Origin: ZC4RG35 sp964571765 | GTDB taxonomy: Bacteria; Actinomycetota; Acidimicrobiia; Spongiisociales; ZC4RG35 | Reading direction: 5' to 3' | NCBI GenBank assembly: GCA_964571765.1 | Contig: CAZNDH010000007.1 | Coordinates: 19,213 to 83,212 of the forward strand | Length of the DNA stretch: 64,000 nucleotides | In this document: positions 44,289 through 53,891 of the stretch, one piece after another | Numbering within the stretch: the first letter of the stretch is position 1 | Layout: each line of letters opens with the position of its first letter | Position numbers and translations under genes: made by a program | The notes under the pieces: generated by a model | The model's database searches: none | The model's input: the letters and a program-made list of their open reading frames with translations, nothing else | Told to the model about the DNA's origin: nothing

Positions 44289-47200
44289 ATGACCACCTCG
44301 GAGAGGGTTCAGGGTTTTCATCCCGTGGTGGCCACCTGGTTCGAACGCCGCTTCACTGCCCCAACCGATGCCCAGGCCGAGGGGTGGAAGGCGATCGCCT
44401 CGGGGACCGATGTCCTCGTCGCCGCCCCCACCGGCTCAGGCAAGACCCTGGCAGCCTTCTTGGTGGGGATCGACCAGCTGATCCGTCGAGCCGAGTCGGG
44501 CGAGCTCTCCGGAGAAACCGACATCGTCTACGTATCTCCGCTCAAGGCACTGAGCAATGACATCTCCCGCAACTTGGAGAGACCGCTCGCCGAGATGACC
44601 GAGATCGCCACCGAGATGGGCTATTCGCTCCCGGAGATCAGAGTGGGCCTGCGCACGGGCGACACCACCCAGAGCGAACGCCAGATGCTGGTGCGCCGCC
44701 CTCCCCACATCCTGGTGACCACCCCGGAGTCCCTCTACCTGATGGTGACCGCCGGAAGAAGCCGCGCCACCTTGCGGAGGGCGTCCACCGTCATCGTCGA
44801 CGAGATTCACGCCTTGGCCCGTGACCGGAGGGGCAGCCACCTGTCGCTCACCCTCGCCCGGCTCGACCACCTGGTCGAAGGCGAGGGTAGGCAGCGTCCT
44901 CGTCGCATCGGGCTCTCGGCAACGCAGAGCCCGATCGAGGAGATCGGCTCCTTCCTGGTCGGAACCGACATGCCCTGTCACATTGTCGACCGGGGCCACC
45001 AGCGCGACCTGGAACTGGCAGTCGAGGTCCCACCCTCCGACCTGGAGGCGGTTGCGACCCGGGAGCAGTGGGAGGACATCTACCGGAGACTCGGCGAGCT
45101 CGTGGCCGCTCATCACACCACTCTCATCTTCGTCAACACCCGGGCCCTGTGTGAGAGGATTGCCCACAACCTGACTCAACTCCTGGGCGACGACGCCGTG
45201 GCCTCCCATCACGGCTCGCTGTCCAAGGATCGGCGACTCAAGGTGGAGCAGCGGCTCAAGGAGGGCAATCTCAAGGCCTTGGTAGCGACTGCTTCGCTCG
45301 AACTGGGCATCGACATCGGCACCATCGACCTGGTCTGTCAGATCGGTTCCCCGGGCAGCATCGCCACCTTCCTGCAGCGGGTGGGGAGATCGGGCCACGC
45401 CCTCGGCCTGCGCCCGCATGGAAGGTTGTTTCCCACTACAAGGGATCAGCTGGTGGAGTGCGCCGCCCTGGTGCGTGCGGTGCGTGTCGGCCGTCTCGAC
45501 CGGATCTGGCCGCTGAGGGCGCCCCTCGATGTCCTCGCCCAGCAGATCGTGGCTGAGGTGTCCGCCGCCGAGGAGTGGGACGAGGACGGGCTGTTCCAGC
45601 TGTTCACCAGGGCGGCCCCCTACGCCGAATTGGCCCGTGAGGATTACCACGAAATCGTCGAGATGTTGTCCCGGGGGATCGGTGAGGGAGCCGGACGGGC
45701 CGCTCCGCTGCTCCATCGGGACGGGATCAACCGTGTGCTCCGTCCCCGCCGAGCCGCCCGCCTCTCCGCCCTCCAGAACGGCGGGACCATCCCCGAGTTG
45801 GGCGACTATCGGGTGGTCACCGAGCCCGAAGGCACTCTCGTGGGTACGGTGAACGAGGACTTCGCCATCGAGTCGGCGGCGGGAGACATCTTTCTCCTCG
45901 GCTCCACTTCCTGGCGAATATCCCGGGTCGAGCAGTCGACGGTCCGGGTGGTCGACGCCCAGGGTGCTCCTCCGACCATACCCTTCTGGCTGGGTGAGGC
46001 ACCGGGGCGGACCCTCGAGCTCTCCGAAGAGGTAGGGAGGCTTCGCCGCGAGGTGGCTTCAGGCCTCGGACAGCCCGAGGCAATCAAGGCGATGTTGGTC
46101 GAGGAATCCTCGGTGAGCCCTCTCGGAGCCGAGCAGATCTTCGAATACATCAGCGCCACCCGGGACGGGCTCGGTGTGGTCCCCTCCGACCTCGACGTGG
46201 TCTTCGAGCGTTTCTTCGACGACTCGGGAGGCATGCAGCTGGTGGTGCACGCCCCTTTTGGCCAGCGAATCAATCGGGCATGGGGCCTGGCCCTGCGCAA
46301 GCGGTTCTGCACCGCATTCGACTTCGAGCTCCAGGCGGCGGCGAATGACGACGCCATCCTCCTTTCTTCGGGACCACAACACTCCTGGCCACTGGAGGAG
46401 GCGTTCTCCTGGGTCGACTCGGCAAACGTCGAGATCTCGGTTCACAAGTCGGTCTTCTACATCCCGCTGTTCCCCACCCGGTGGCGGTGGAACCTGACCC
46501 GCGCCCTCGCTGTTCCCCGCATTCGTGGGGGACGCCAGGTTCCTCCGTTTCTGCAACGGCTACGCGCCGACGACCTGATGGCGGCGGTCTTCCCCCAGCA
46601 GGTCGGCTGCCAGGAGCACATGGACGAGCCGTTGCGTCTCCCCGATCACCCGTTGATGCATCAGACCATGCGCGACTGCTTGTTCGAGGCGATGGACGTC
46701 GAAGGCCTGCGAAGAGTGCTGCAACGGGTTGAGCGGGAGGAGATCCGCTACCACGCCCGCGACACCACCGAGCCGTCCCCGATGGCTCATGAGATCGTGT
46801 CTGGTCGGCCGTACACCTTCCTGGACGACGCCCCGTTGGAGGAGCGCCGTACCAGAGCGGTCGGTCTCAGGCATGGTCTCCCGGAGAGCACGCGGGACTT
46901 GGCCGCGCTCGATCCGGACGCCATCGCCCGGGTGGCCGACCAGGCGTGGCCCGAGCCCAGGGACGTCGAGGAGACCCACGACGCCCTGCTCGGCTGGGTC
47001 GCCGTTGCCGAGGATGTGGTGCCCGATTGGATCGACCACCTGGCGACTCTGGAGGATTCGGGCCGGGCCCTGGCCGGACTGGTAGGCGAAGTGAGAGTCT
47101 GGTTCCCTGCCGAGCACATCGAGTTGATTCGGCTCCTCTTCCCAGCGGCGGACCTTCCCAGCCCAACTCTCCCGGCGGGCGTAGCCACCTCGGTGGAGAG

Positions 47201-48548
47201 CAGGGAAGAGGCACGGTTGCTCATGCTTCGTGGCCACGCCGAGACCGCGGGGGTCGCCACCCCGGCACAGTTCGCAGCCCGTTGCGGCCTCACTCCGGTC
47301 GACGCGGACCGCGGACTCCGGCAATTGGAGGCCAGAGGCCACGTGTTGCGCGGGAGGTTCACTCCCGGCACCGAGGAGGACGAGTTCTGCGAAAGACGTC
47401 TCCTGGCCCGGATTCACCGGTACACGCTCGATTCTCTGAGACGCGAGATCGACCCGGTCTCCAAACAGGACTACATGAGGTTCCTTCTGCGCTGGCAGTG
47501 GCTCGATCCCGGGAGTCGGGCAGAAGGTCGAGCCGGGTTGAGACAGGTGATCCACCGCCTGCGCGGGTTCGAGGCACCTGCAGGAGTCTGGGAGTCCCGG
47601 CTGATACGCGATCGGATGGCCGAGTACCAACCGAGCTGGCTCGACGAGCTGTGTCTGGGTGGAGAGGTGGCCTGGGCCCGTCTCACACCCCGACGGGGGG
47701 GAGGGTCGGAGGGCGAAGGCGGCAACCTCAAACCCACTGCGGCGGCCACCCGGGCCACCCCGGTCACCCTCACCGACAGGCTGGGGCTCACAGCCCAGCT
47801 GGCCGCCACCCGTTGGTATCGAGAGGGCCCGGTTCTCGAGCCGACAGCTGGAGCCGCTGCCGAGATACTCGAATTGCTCCGGGCAAGGGGCGCGGTCTTC
47901 TTCGATGAGCTGGTCACCGGGACCGGGCGGATCATGACCGACGTCGAGCAGGGCCTGCGGGAGTTGGTCGCCACCGGTCACGTCAGCTCCGACGGCTTCC
48001 AAGGTCTCCGGGAGCTGGCAGGTCGTCGACGCAGCCAGCACCGCGACCGGGGGCGACGGTCCTCCAACTATCTGCGGGGCGGGCTGTTCGCCGGTGGCGG
48101 GCCTCCGGGCAGATGGTCGCCGGTGGCCCCTCCTCCGAGAGAGGCGTTCGACGAGGAGGAGCTGGCCGAGGAGGTCGCCTCGATCCTTCTCGACCGGTAC
48201 GGCGTGGTGTTCCGAGACCTATGGGCACGCGAGAGCATGCTGATCCCCTGGCGTCTGGTCCTGAGGGCTCTGCGACGCATGGAAGCCCGGGGCCAGGCGC
48301 GGGGCGGGCGATTCGTCCAGGGGGTGGCCGGTGAGCAGTACGCCTTGCCCGAGGCGGTCGCCGAGCTTCGCCAGGTCAGGAAGGCACCCAAGGATGGCAC
48401 GCCGATCACGGTGAGCACCTCCGACCCGGTCAACCTCACCGGGGTCGTCCTCCCCGGGGAGCGCGTGCCGGCGACATCGGGACGAACTCTCACGCTGGTC
48501 GACGGCCTGCCCACGCAGCCGGCCGACGTCAAGGCGAGTGCGGGCTGA
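44289..48548 (+). CDS. lhr: Large helicase-related protein Lhr
   Basis: 1419 residues. Superfamily 2 motifs: Walker A 'APTGSGKT', 'VYVSPLKALSND', DEIH box 'VIVDEIHALA', 'LSATQ', and motif VI 'QRVGRSGH'. The long C-terminal part includes an Lhr core and a region with winged-helix-like repeats, giving the size of mycobacterial Lhr. It is an ATP-dependent 3'-5' DNA/RNA translocase linked to DNA repair. The ATG at 44289 follows TACGGT by 7 bases; an in-frame ATG at 44238 lies inside rsrA and is less likely. Confidence 0.9.
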   Translation: MTTSERVQGFHPVVATWFERRFTAPTDAQAEGWKAIASGTDVLVAAPTGSGKTLAAFLVGIDQLIRRAESGELSGETDIVYVSPLKALSNDISRNLERPLAEMTEIATEMGYSLPEIRVGLRTGDTTQSERQMLVRRPPHILVTTPESLYLMVTAGRSRATLRRASTVIVDEIHALARDRRGSHLSLTLARLDHLVEGEGRQRPRRIGLSATQSPIEEIGSFLVGTDMPCHIVDRGHQRDLELAVEVPPSDLEAVATREQWEDIYRRLGELVAAHHTTLIFVNTRALCERIAHNLTQLLGDDAVASHHGSLSKDRRLKVEQRLKEGNLKALVATASLELGIDIGTIDLVCQIGSPGSIATFLQRVGRSGHALGLRPHGRLFPTTRDQLVECAALVRAVRVGRLDRIWPLRAPLDVLAQQIVAEVSAAEEWDEDGLFQLFTRAAPYAELAREDYHEIVEMLSRGIGEGAGRAAPLLHRDGINRVLRPRRAARLSALQNGGTIPELGDYRVVTEPEGTLVGTVNEDFAIESAAGDIFLLGSTSWRISRVEQSTVRVVDAQGAPPTIPFWLGEAPGRTLELSEEVGRLRREVASGLGQPEAIKAMLVEESSVSPLGAEQIFEYISATRDGLGVVPSDLDVVFERFFDDSGGMQLVVHAPFGQRINRAWGLALRKRFCTAFDFELQAAANDDAILLSSGPQHSWPLEEAFSWVDSANVEISVHKSVFYIPLFPTRWRWNLTRALAVPRIRGGRQVPPFLQRLRADDLMAAVFPQQVGCQEHMDEPLRLPDHPLMHQTMRDCLFEAMDVEGLRRVLQRVEREEIRYHARDTTEPSPMAHEIVSGRPYTFLDDAPLEERRTRAVGLRHGLPESTRDLAALDPDAIARVADQAWPEPRDVEETHDALLGWVAVAEDVVPDWIDHLATLEDSGRALAGLVGEVRVWFPAEHIELIRLLFPAADLPSPTLPAGVATSVESREEARLLMLRGHAETAGVATPAQFAARCGLTPVDADRGLRQLEARGHVLRGRFTPGTEEDEFCERRLLARIHRYTLDSLRREIDPVSKQDYMRFLLRWQWLDPGSRAEGRAGLRQVIHRLRGFEAPAGVWESRLIRDRMAEYQPSWLDELCLGGEVAWARLTPRRGGGSEGEGGNLKPTAAATRATPVTLTDRLGLTAQLAATRWYREGPVLEPTAGAAAEILELLRARGAVFFDELVTGTGRIMTDVEQGLRELVATGHVSSDGFQGLRELAGRRRSQHRDRGRRSSNYLRGGLFAGGGPPGRWSPVAPPPREAFDEEELAEEVASILLDRYGVVFRDLWARESMLIPWRLVLRALRRMEARGQARGGRFVQGVAGEQYALPEAVAELRQVRKAPKDGTPITVSTSDPVNLTGVVLPGERVPATSGRTLTLVDGLPTQPADVKASAG

Positions 48549-48590
48549 CGAGAGTCGATGTGGCCGCAGTGGGGAAGTAGGCTCGGGCCC

Positions 48591-48899
48591 ATGAGTAGAG
48601 CCGATGGCCGAACCAGTCCGGTCAGTGCCGTCATCCTTCTGGTGGTGCTCACCTCCCTGTTCACATTGCCCGCCGGGGCCCAGGAAGAGGGTGAAGAGTC
48701 GACGACCACTACCACCACCATCCAGGTGACTCCGGCGGTGCCCATCGAGACACCGACCACGACTCCAGCACAGGCCGATTGGACCTACCGCTTCCTCATC
48801 CCCACCGGTCTGGTCCTGGTCGCGGTGGTCATCCTGATGACCTCGATCCGATACTTCACCAACGTGGTGCGCAAGCGGTACCGCATCGTCGAGGAGTGA
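48591..48899 (+). CDS. Small membrane protein with threonine-rich linker
   Basis: 102 residues. A signal-like helix (about 10-32) is followed by a threonine/proline-rich stretch and a second helix (about 70-90) with a basic tail. The family is not recognised. The ATG follows TAGGCT by 7 bases (leaderless). Its stop overlaps the GTG of the metalloprotease gene, so it begins the conserved block that leads to tilS. Confidence 0.6.
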   Translation: MSRADGRTSPVSAVILLVVLTSLFTLPAGAQEEGEESTTTTTTIQVTPAVPIETPTTTPAQADWTYRFLIPTGLVLVAVVILMTSIRYFTNVVRKRYRIVEE

Positions 48900-49927
48900 C
48901 GCCTCCCCGGCCTGGTGAGGGCCGTCTCGTGGGGAGGATCGCCGGAACCTACCCGCTCGCCGACACCTATCACCTTTTCGCCCTGGTCGAGGAGATGGCG
49001 ACCATCACTGCCGAGGTGTCACTCCTGGTCCCGGAGGCTACCGGTCTCCAGTTGCCCGGCAGTCCCGACACCATGATCGTCAGTCGCCACGAGTGGGTGG
49101 AGCGCAACACCGCCGCCTTCGCCCACATGGTCGAACCGGCGCGCCGGCAGATGGAAGAGCGGCTGGCTCGAGCCGGGAGAAGCCCGGCCCTGGCCAATAG
49201 CCTGGTCCAAGGGGAGATGTCGGCGATCCTCGCCCTCCTATCCCGCCGGGTGCTCGGCCAATACGAGCTGGTCCTCCCCGGTGGAGGACCCGGCGATACC
49301 GTCGCTTTCGTCGGCCCCAACATCCTCCAGATGGAGCGGAGGCACCATTTCAGGCCGGCACACTTCCGCTTCTGGGTGGCCCTTCATGAGCTCACCCATC
49401 GCGCCCAGTTCCAGGGGGTGCCCTGGCTGCGTGACTACTTCCTGTCGCTGGTCGCTGACCTGGTCGAGCAGTCCACCCCCGAGCAGGGCCGTTGGTCTCG
49501 GGTGCTCACCGAGATCGGGGAGCGTCGGGCCTCGGGTACGCCGGTCTTCGACGATCGTGGCCTGTTCGGGTTGTTCGCCACCCCCGCCCAGAACGAGGTA
49601 GTGGACCGGGTTCAGGCGCTGATGTCTCTGCTCGAGGGGCACGGCCACGTGGTCATGGACCGGGTGGGTGCCACCCGTCTCAAGTCGCAGGAGCGGATGA
49701 GCCGGGTCCTCAAGGGCCGTCGCCATGATCGCCGGGCGGCGGCATTCTTGCGCGTCACCGGCTTGGAGATGAAGCTGAAGCAGTACCGACAGGGAGAGCG
49801 GTTCGTCCTCTCCGTCGAGAGGGAGTCCGGCTGGGAGACCGTGGCCCTCGCCTTCCGCGGCGCCGACAGTCTGCCCACCCTCGACGAGATCGAGCATCCG
49901 GGGAGATGGCTGGAACGCGTCGGCTGA
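48896..49927 (+). CDS. Zinc-dependent metalloprotease-like protein (DUF2342, 'F420 biosynthesis-associated')
   Basis: 343 residues. 'FWVALHELTHRAQFQGVPWL' holds the H-E-L-T-H zincin motif, and 'FGLFATPAQNEVVDRVQALMSLLEGHGHVVMD' (in parts: TPAQNEVVDRVQALM, LEGHGHVVMD) is the family's hallmark with the third ligand candidates. The actual substrate is unknown; the F420 label comes from gene context elsewhere. The position before tilS matches mycobacteria. GTG 48896 overlaps the previous stop. Confidence 0.85.
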   Translation: MTPPRPGEGRLVGRIAGTYPLADTYHLFALVEEMATITAEVSLLVPEATGLQLPGSPDTMIVSRHEWVERNTAAFAHMVEPARRQMEERLARAGRSPALANSLVQGEMSAILALLSRRVLGQYELVLPGGGPGDTVAFVGPNILQMERRHHFRPAHFRFWVALHELTHRAQFQGVPWLRDYFLSLVADLVEQSTPEQGRWSRVLTEIGERRASGTPVFDDRGLFGLFATPAQNEVVDRVQALMSLLEGHGHVVMDRVGATRLKSQERMSRVLKGRRHDRRAAAFLRVTGLEMKLKQYRQGERFVLSVERESGWETVALAFRGADSLPTLDEIEHPGRWLERVG

Positions 49928-51135
49928 AGCAACTCGTCGATGAGGCCACAGGGCTCCTCTCCGTTCCCGACGGCCCTCCCGTGGTCGCCCTCTCAGGTGG
50001 TGCCGACTCGGCAGCGCTCGCCCATCTGCTGATCGCGGGGGACGCCGCCCCTCGTGCGGTCCATATCGACCATCGGCTTCCCGGCTCGCCGCGGATGAGG
50101 GAGGCTGCCCTGGCCGTCGCCGGGGACCTCGACATGGCGATCGAGGTGGTCGAGGTCGATGTGGAGCCCGGGGCTTCACCCGAGGGCCGAGCTCGGGACG
50201 CCCGGTATCAGGCCCTCGCCAAAGTGACCACCGCCGAAGAACGGGTGCTCACCGGCCATACCGCGGACGACAACCTGGAGACGGTGCTGATCAACCTGGT
50301 TAGGGGCACCGGGGTCCGGGGGATGGCAGGGATCCCTCCGTTCCGGCCCCCCAACATCCACCGGCCGATGCTGGAGGTCACCCGGAGCGCCACCCGGGAG
50401 ATCGCCTCTCTCGCCGGGTTGCGCTTCGCCGACGACGAGATGAACCTCGATCCCGGGCTCACCCGGAACTACCTGCGCAACGTGGTGATCCCCCGTCTCA
50501 CCCGGCTCAATCCCGAGCTGGTGGCCGCAGTGGGCAGGATGAGCCTGGCAGTGAGGGCCGACGCCGACTTCCTCGACGCCCTGGCGGCCCGGATCGAGAC
50601 AAATGCTGCTCCGGGGTCGACCCGAACAGCACTGGGGGCACTCGCCGCGGCCCCCCGGCCCCTGGCCGATCGGGTCATCCTCGGGATGATCACCGAGATC
50701 ACCGGGAGCCGGGGAGCCACCGCGGGGATGCTTGCCCGGGTGAGACAAGTGGTCGACGGCGACGCCAGGTCGGTCGAGGTGGCCGCCGGGGTCGAAGCCC
50801 GGCGCCATGGCGCTTTCCTGGTCCTCGAATCGTCCCCGTCTCCTGTCCCCGAGACGGTCGATCTGCTTCCCGGGACCACCCGTCATGCCGGTCTGGTCTT
50901 CGAGACGTCTGTGGCGGAGGGGGTGTGCATGGTTGCGCCTTTGAGTCGCTGGCAGGCGGTCTTTCCCACCGGGACAGCACTCGTCGTCGACTCCGCGGGC
51001 ACGGTGCACGCCGATGGGGAGCCCGCATGGGTGCCCGGGGAGGAGCGGCTGGGCGTGGCCTGGTATCGGCCGGGAACCGTCGGCTACCTTTCGGTGTTCG
51101 CCAGAGAGGAAAGCGGATGGACATCAAGCCCTTGA
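49906..51135 (+). CDS. tilS: tRNA(Ile)-lysidine synthase
   Basis: 409 residues. The PP-loop 'ALSGGADSAALAHLL' and 'GHTADDNLETVLINLVRGTG' (in part: HTADDNLETVLINL) are signature segments. It adds lysine to C34 of tRNA-Ile with CAU anticodon so that AUA is read as isoleucine. ATG 49906 lies 22 bp inside the upstream gene. The hpt start at 51117 lies inside its 3' end. Confidence 0.9.
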   Translation: MAGTRRLKQLVDEATGLLSVPDGPPVVALSGGADSAALAHLLIAGDAAPRAVHIDHRLPGSPRMREAALAVAGDLDMAIEVVEVDVEPGASPEGRARDARYQALAKVTTAEERVLTGHTADDNLETVLINLVRGTGVRGMAGIPPFRPPNIHRPMLEVTRSATREIASLAGLRFADDEMNLDPGLTRNYLRNVVIPRLTRLNPELVAAVGRMSLAVRADADFLDALAARIETNAAPGSTRTALGALAAAPRPLADRVILGMITEITGSRGATAGMLARVRQVVDGDARSVEVAAGVEARRHGAFLVLESSPSPVPETVDLLPGTTRHAGLVFETSVAEGVCMVAPLSRWQAVFPTGTALVVDSAGTVHADGEPAWVPGEERLGVAWYRPGTVGYLSVFAREESGWTSSP

Positions 51136-51638
51136 TCACCGCCGAGGAGATCGAGGCCAAATTGGCCGAGATGGGCAAGCAGATCACCGAGGACTACCAG
51201 GGCAAGAATCCGTTGCTGGTGGGGGTGCTCCGGGGGGCCTTCATGGTGATGGCCGACCTGGCCCGTCACATCGACCTGCCCTGCGAATTCGACTTCATGG
51301 CGGTCTCGTCCTACGGCGCCTCCACCCAGACATCGGGTGTGGTCCGCATCCTCAAGGACCTCGACGAGGAGATCGATGGCCGGCACGTTCTGGTCGTAGA
51401 GGACATAATCGACTCGGGTCTCACCCTCAACTACCTGATCAAGAGTCTCAGGGTGCGCAAGCCCGCTACCCTGGAGGTCGCCTCGCTGCTCCTCAAGGAG
51501 GGGATCCAGAGGGTGCCCCTCGACGTCAAGTACGTCGCCTTCACCATCGGCCCCGAGTTCGTCGTCGGGTACGGGCTCGACTACGCCGGTAAGTACCGCA
51601 ACCTTCCCTACGTCGGGGTGATGGGCGACCTCACCTGA
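51117..51638 (+). CDS. hpt: Hypoxanthine (guanine) phosphoribosyltransferase
   Basis: 173 residues. 'VGVLRGAFMVMADLAR' and the PRPP loop 'VLVVEDIIDSGLTLNYL' are clear, and 'VAFTIGPEFVVGYGLDYAGKYRNLPYVG' (in parts: FVVGYGLDYAGKYRN) is the purine-binding end. It salvages hypoxanthine and guanine. ATG 51117 has GAGGAAAG upstream. The order tilS-hpt-ftsH is conserved widely in bacteria. Confidence 0.93.
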   Translation: MDIKPLITAEEIEAKLAEMGKQITEDYQGKNPLLVGVLRGAFMVMADLARHIDLPCEFDFMAVSSYGASTQTSGVVRILKDLDEEIDGRHVLVVEDIIDSGLTLNYLIKSLRVRKPATLEVASLLLKEGIQRVPLDVKYVAFTIGPEFVVGYGLDYAGKYRNLPYVGVMGDLT

Positions 51639-51709
51639 GAGGTGGGGTTCGCCTATCCGGTATCCCGACGTAGCATTGACTGGCTGAGCCTCTCCAACCC
51701 GAGGACCCC

Positions 51710-53707
51710 TTGAACCGAACCGTCCGTACCCTCGTCGTCTACGGGATGTCGATCATCCTGATAGCCATCGCCTTCCAGTGGTGGTTCGCCCAGGTCACCG
51801 GGCCAGAGGAGATCCCGGTCTCCCAGTTCGTGGCCCATATCGAGGAGGGAATGTACGAGGAGGTCGTCCTCGGCAAGAATACCCTGCAGGCCCGGGGCCG
51901 GCTGGTCGACTCCGGGGCCGAGGCCGGTGCCTACGACCACGTGGCCAACTACGTCGAGGGCTTCGAGTCCGAACTGACCTCGATCCTCGATCGGGCCGGC
52001 GTTCCCTGGTCGGCCGACCCTGAGCCTCCAGGCTTCTGGGCGGTCCTGATCAGCTTCCTCCCCTGGTTGTTCCTCCTCGGGTTCATGGTCTTCATCTTCA
52101 TGCAGATGCAGGGTGGCGGGAACCGGGTGATGCAGTTCGGCAAGTCCCGGGCGAAGCTGGTGGGCAAGGAGCAGCCCAAGGTCACCTTCGACGACGTCGC
52201 CGGGCTCACCGAGGCCAAGGAGGAGTTGGAGGAGATCAAGGACTTCCTGGCCAATCCGGACCGCTACCGCCAGATGGGGGCCAAGATCCCAAAGGGCGTG
52301 CTCCTCTTCGGTCCTCCCGGTACCGGCAAGACCCTCCTAGCCAAGGCGGTCGCCGGAGAGGCCGGAGTGCCCTTCATGTCGATCTCTGGCTCCGATTTCG
52401 TCGAGATGTTCGTCGGTGTCGGTGCCGCCCGGGTACGCGACTTGTTCGAGCAGGCGAAGCAATCGGCCCCGGCGATCATTTTCATCGATGAGATCGACGC
52501 CGTGGGGCGCCATCGCGGGGCCGGCCTGGGTGGGGGCCACGACGAGAGAGAACAGACCCTCAACCAGCTCCTCGTCGAGCTCGATGGTTTCGAGGGCAAC
52601 ACCGGGGTCATCGTGATGGCCGCCACCAACCGTCCCGACATTCTCGACCCGGCGCTGCTCCGCCCCGGGCGGTTCGATCGCCAGATTGTCATCGACGCTC
52701 CGGACATCGAAGGGCGGGAGGCGATTCTCCAGGTTCACGCCAAGGGCAAGCCCCTCGCCGAGGAGATCGACCTCGAGGTGCTGGCTCGGCGCACCCCGGG
52801 TTTCACCGGCGCCGACCTGGCCAACCTGATCAACGAGTCCGCCCTGCTCGCGGCGAGGAGGCGGAAGAAGCAGATCACCATGCTCGAGCTGGAGGAGGCC
52901 ATCGACCGGGTGATCGCCGGCCCGGAGCGCAAGTCGCGGGTGATGACCGAAGAGGAACGCAAGGTGATCGCCTACCACGAGACGGGTCATGCCCTGGTTG
53001 GCTTTGCCCTTCCCAACACCGACCCGGTCCACAAGGTGACCATCATCGCCCGGGGGCGGTCACTGGGCCATACCCTGGCCCTGCCCACCCACGACAAGTA
53101 CCTGGCCCGGCGTAGCGAGCTGGTCGACCAACTGGCCATGCTCCTCGGGGGGAGGACTGCCGAGGAGCTGATCTTCGCTGACCCGACCACCGGAGCCGCC
53201 AATGACATCGAGAAGGCCACGACAATCGCCCGCCGCATGGTCATGGAGTACGGGATGAGCGACGAGCTGGGCCCCATGCAGTACGGGCGGCCTTCGGGTG
53301 AGGTGTTCCTTGGTCGGGACTACGCCCGCCAGCAGGACTACTCCGACCAGGTGGCCGCCTTCATCGACTCCGAGGTCCGCAAGCTGATCAACGCCGCCCA
53401 TCAGGAGGCAAGGACCATCCTCGAACGGCACGCCGATGCCATGGAGCGCATGGTCGCCGAGCTCCTCGAGCACGAGACCGTGGACCGTGAGCGTGTCAGT
53501 GAGATCTTCCACGACGTCCCCAAGTGGGAGCACGCCACCGACGGGTCGCTACGGATCAAGTATCCCGACAACCCGGTCTTCCCCGAGGCCGAGGATCAGG
53601 CGGCCGCCGCCACCTCAACCGAGGAGGACGAGGAGGAGGTCACCGAGTCGCTCACCCTGGAGCGGGGCAAGCTGCCAGGTCGGAAGGGCCGGCCGGCAGA
53701 GGCTTGA
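51710..53707 (+). CDS. ftsH: ATP-dependent zinc metalloprotease FtsH
   Basis: 665 residues. Two membrane helices (about residues 6-26 and 105-127) bracket a small outer domain. Then come the AAA ATPase with Walker A 'GPPGTGKT', Walker B 'IIFIDEID', SRH 'ATNRPDILDPALLRPGRFDRQ' (in part: ATNRPDILD, RPGRFDR) and the protease motif H-E-T-G-H near residue 423. It degrades membrane and some soluble proteins. TTG 51710 is the start; GAGG lies 6 bases upstream. Confidence 0.93.
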   Translation: MNRTVRTLVVYGMSIILIAIAFQWWFAQVTGPEEIPVSQFVAHIEEGMYEEVVLGKNTLQARGRLVDSGAEAGAYDHVANYVEGFESELTSILDRAGVPWSADPEPPGFWAVLISFLPWLFLLGFMVFIFMQMQGGGNRVMQFGKSRAKLVGKEQPKVTFDDVAGLTEAKEELEEIKDFLANPDRYRQMGAKIPKGVLLFGPPGTGKTLLAKAVAGEAGVPFMSISGSDFVEMFVGVGAARVRDLFEQAKQSAPAIIFIDEIDAVGRHRGAGLGGGHDEREQTLNQLLVELDGFEGNTGVIVMAATNRPDILDPALLRPGRFDRQIVIDAPDIEGREAILQVHAKGKPLAEEIDLEVLARRTPGFTGADLANLINESALLAARRRKKQITMLELEEAIDRVIAGPERKSRVMTEEERKVIAYHETGHALVGFALPNTDPVHKVTIIARGRSLGHTLALPTHDKYLARRSELVDQLAMLLGGRTAEELIFADPTTGAANDIEKATTIARRMVMEYGMSDELGPMQYGRPSGEVFLGRDYARQQDYSDQVAAFIDSEVRKLINAAHQEARTILERHADAMERMVAELLEHETVDRERVSEIFHDVPKWEHATDGSLRIKYPDNPVFPEAEDQAAAATSTEEDEEEVTESLTLERGKLPGRKGRPAEA

Positions 53708-53758
53708 GGGCTCGTTTCGTCGCAGCACCTGGTGCTGTGACCCTTTCATCGAAGACTG

Positions 53759-53776
53759 CCCGGGGTGATACCCGGG
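53759..53776 (+). terminator. Hairpin after ftsH
   Basis: CCCGGG-GTGATA-CCCGGG, 51 bp after the ftsH stop and 22 bp before heptad repeat copy C. No T-run. Confidence 0.35.
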
Positions 53777-53797
53777 TCGCGCTATCGCGACTTTCTG

Positions 53798-53870
53798 CTG
53801 GTACCTGGTACTTCGAGCTGCTGGCGCTCGGGCGGTCGCTCGCTGTCGGGGTAAACCAGGTACGGAGTAC
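53798..53870. repeat. Heptad repeat, copy C
   Basis: Starts CTGGTACCTGGTACTTCG and ends ACCAGGTACGGAGTAC, with CGCTCGG/GCGGTCG/CTCGCTG 7-mers in between. So the ends are partly inverted, as in copy B. It lies between the convergent ftsH and DUF4097 genes. Confidence 0.65.
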
Positions 53871-53891
53871 ACAGCGGCGGAAGCCCGCTGC

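Noticed and set aside
46560..48041. A 493-codon open frame antisense to lhr
   Set aside because: High GC keeps antisense frames open; the sense strand encodes conserved Lhr sequence throughout and the antisense protein is low-complexity.
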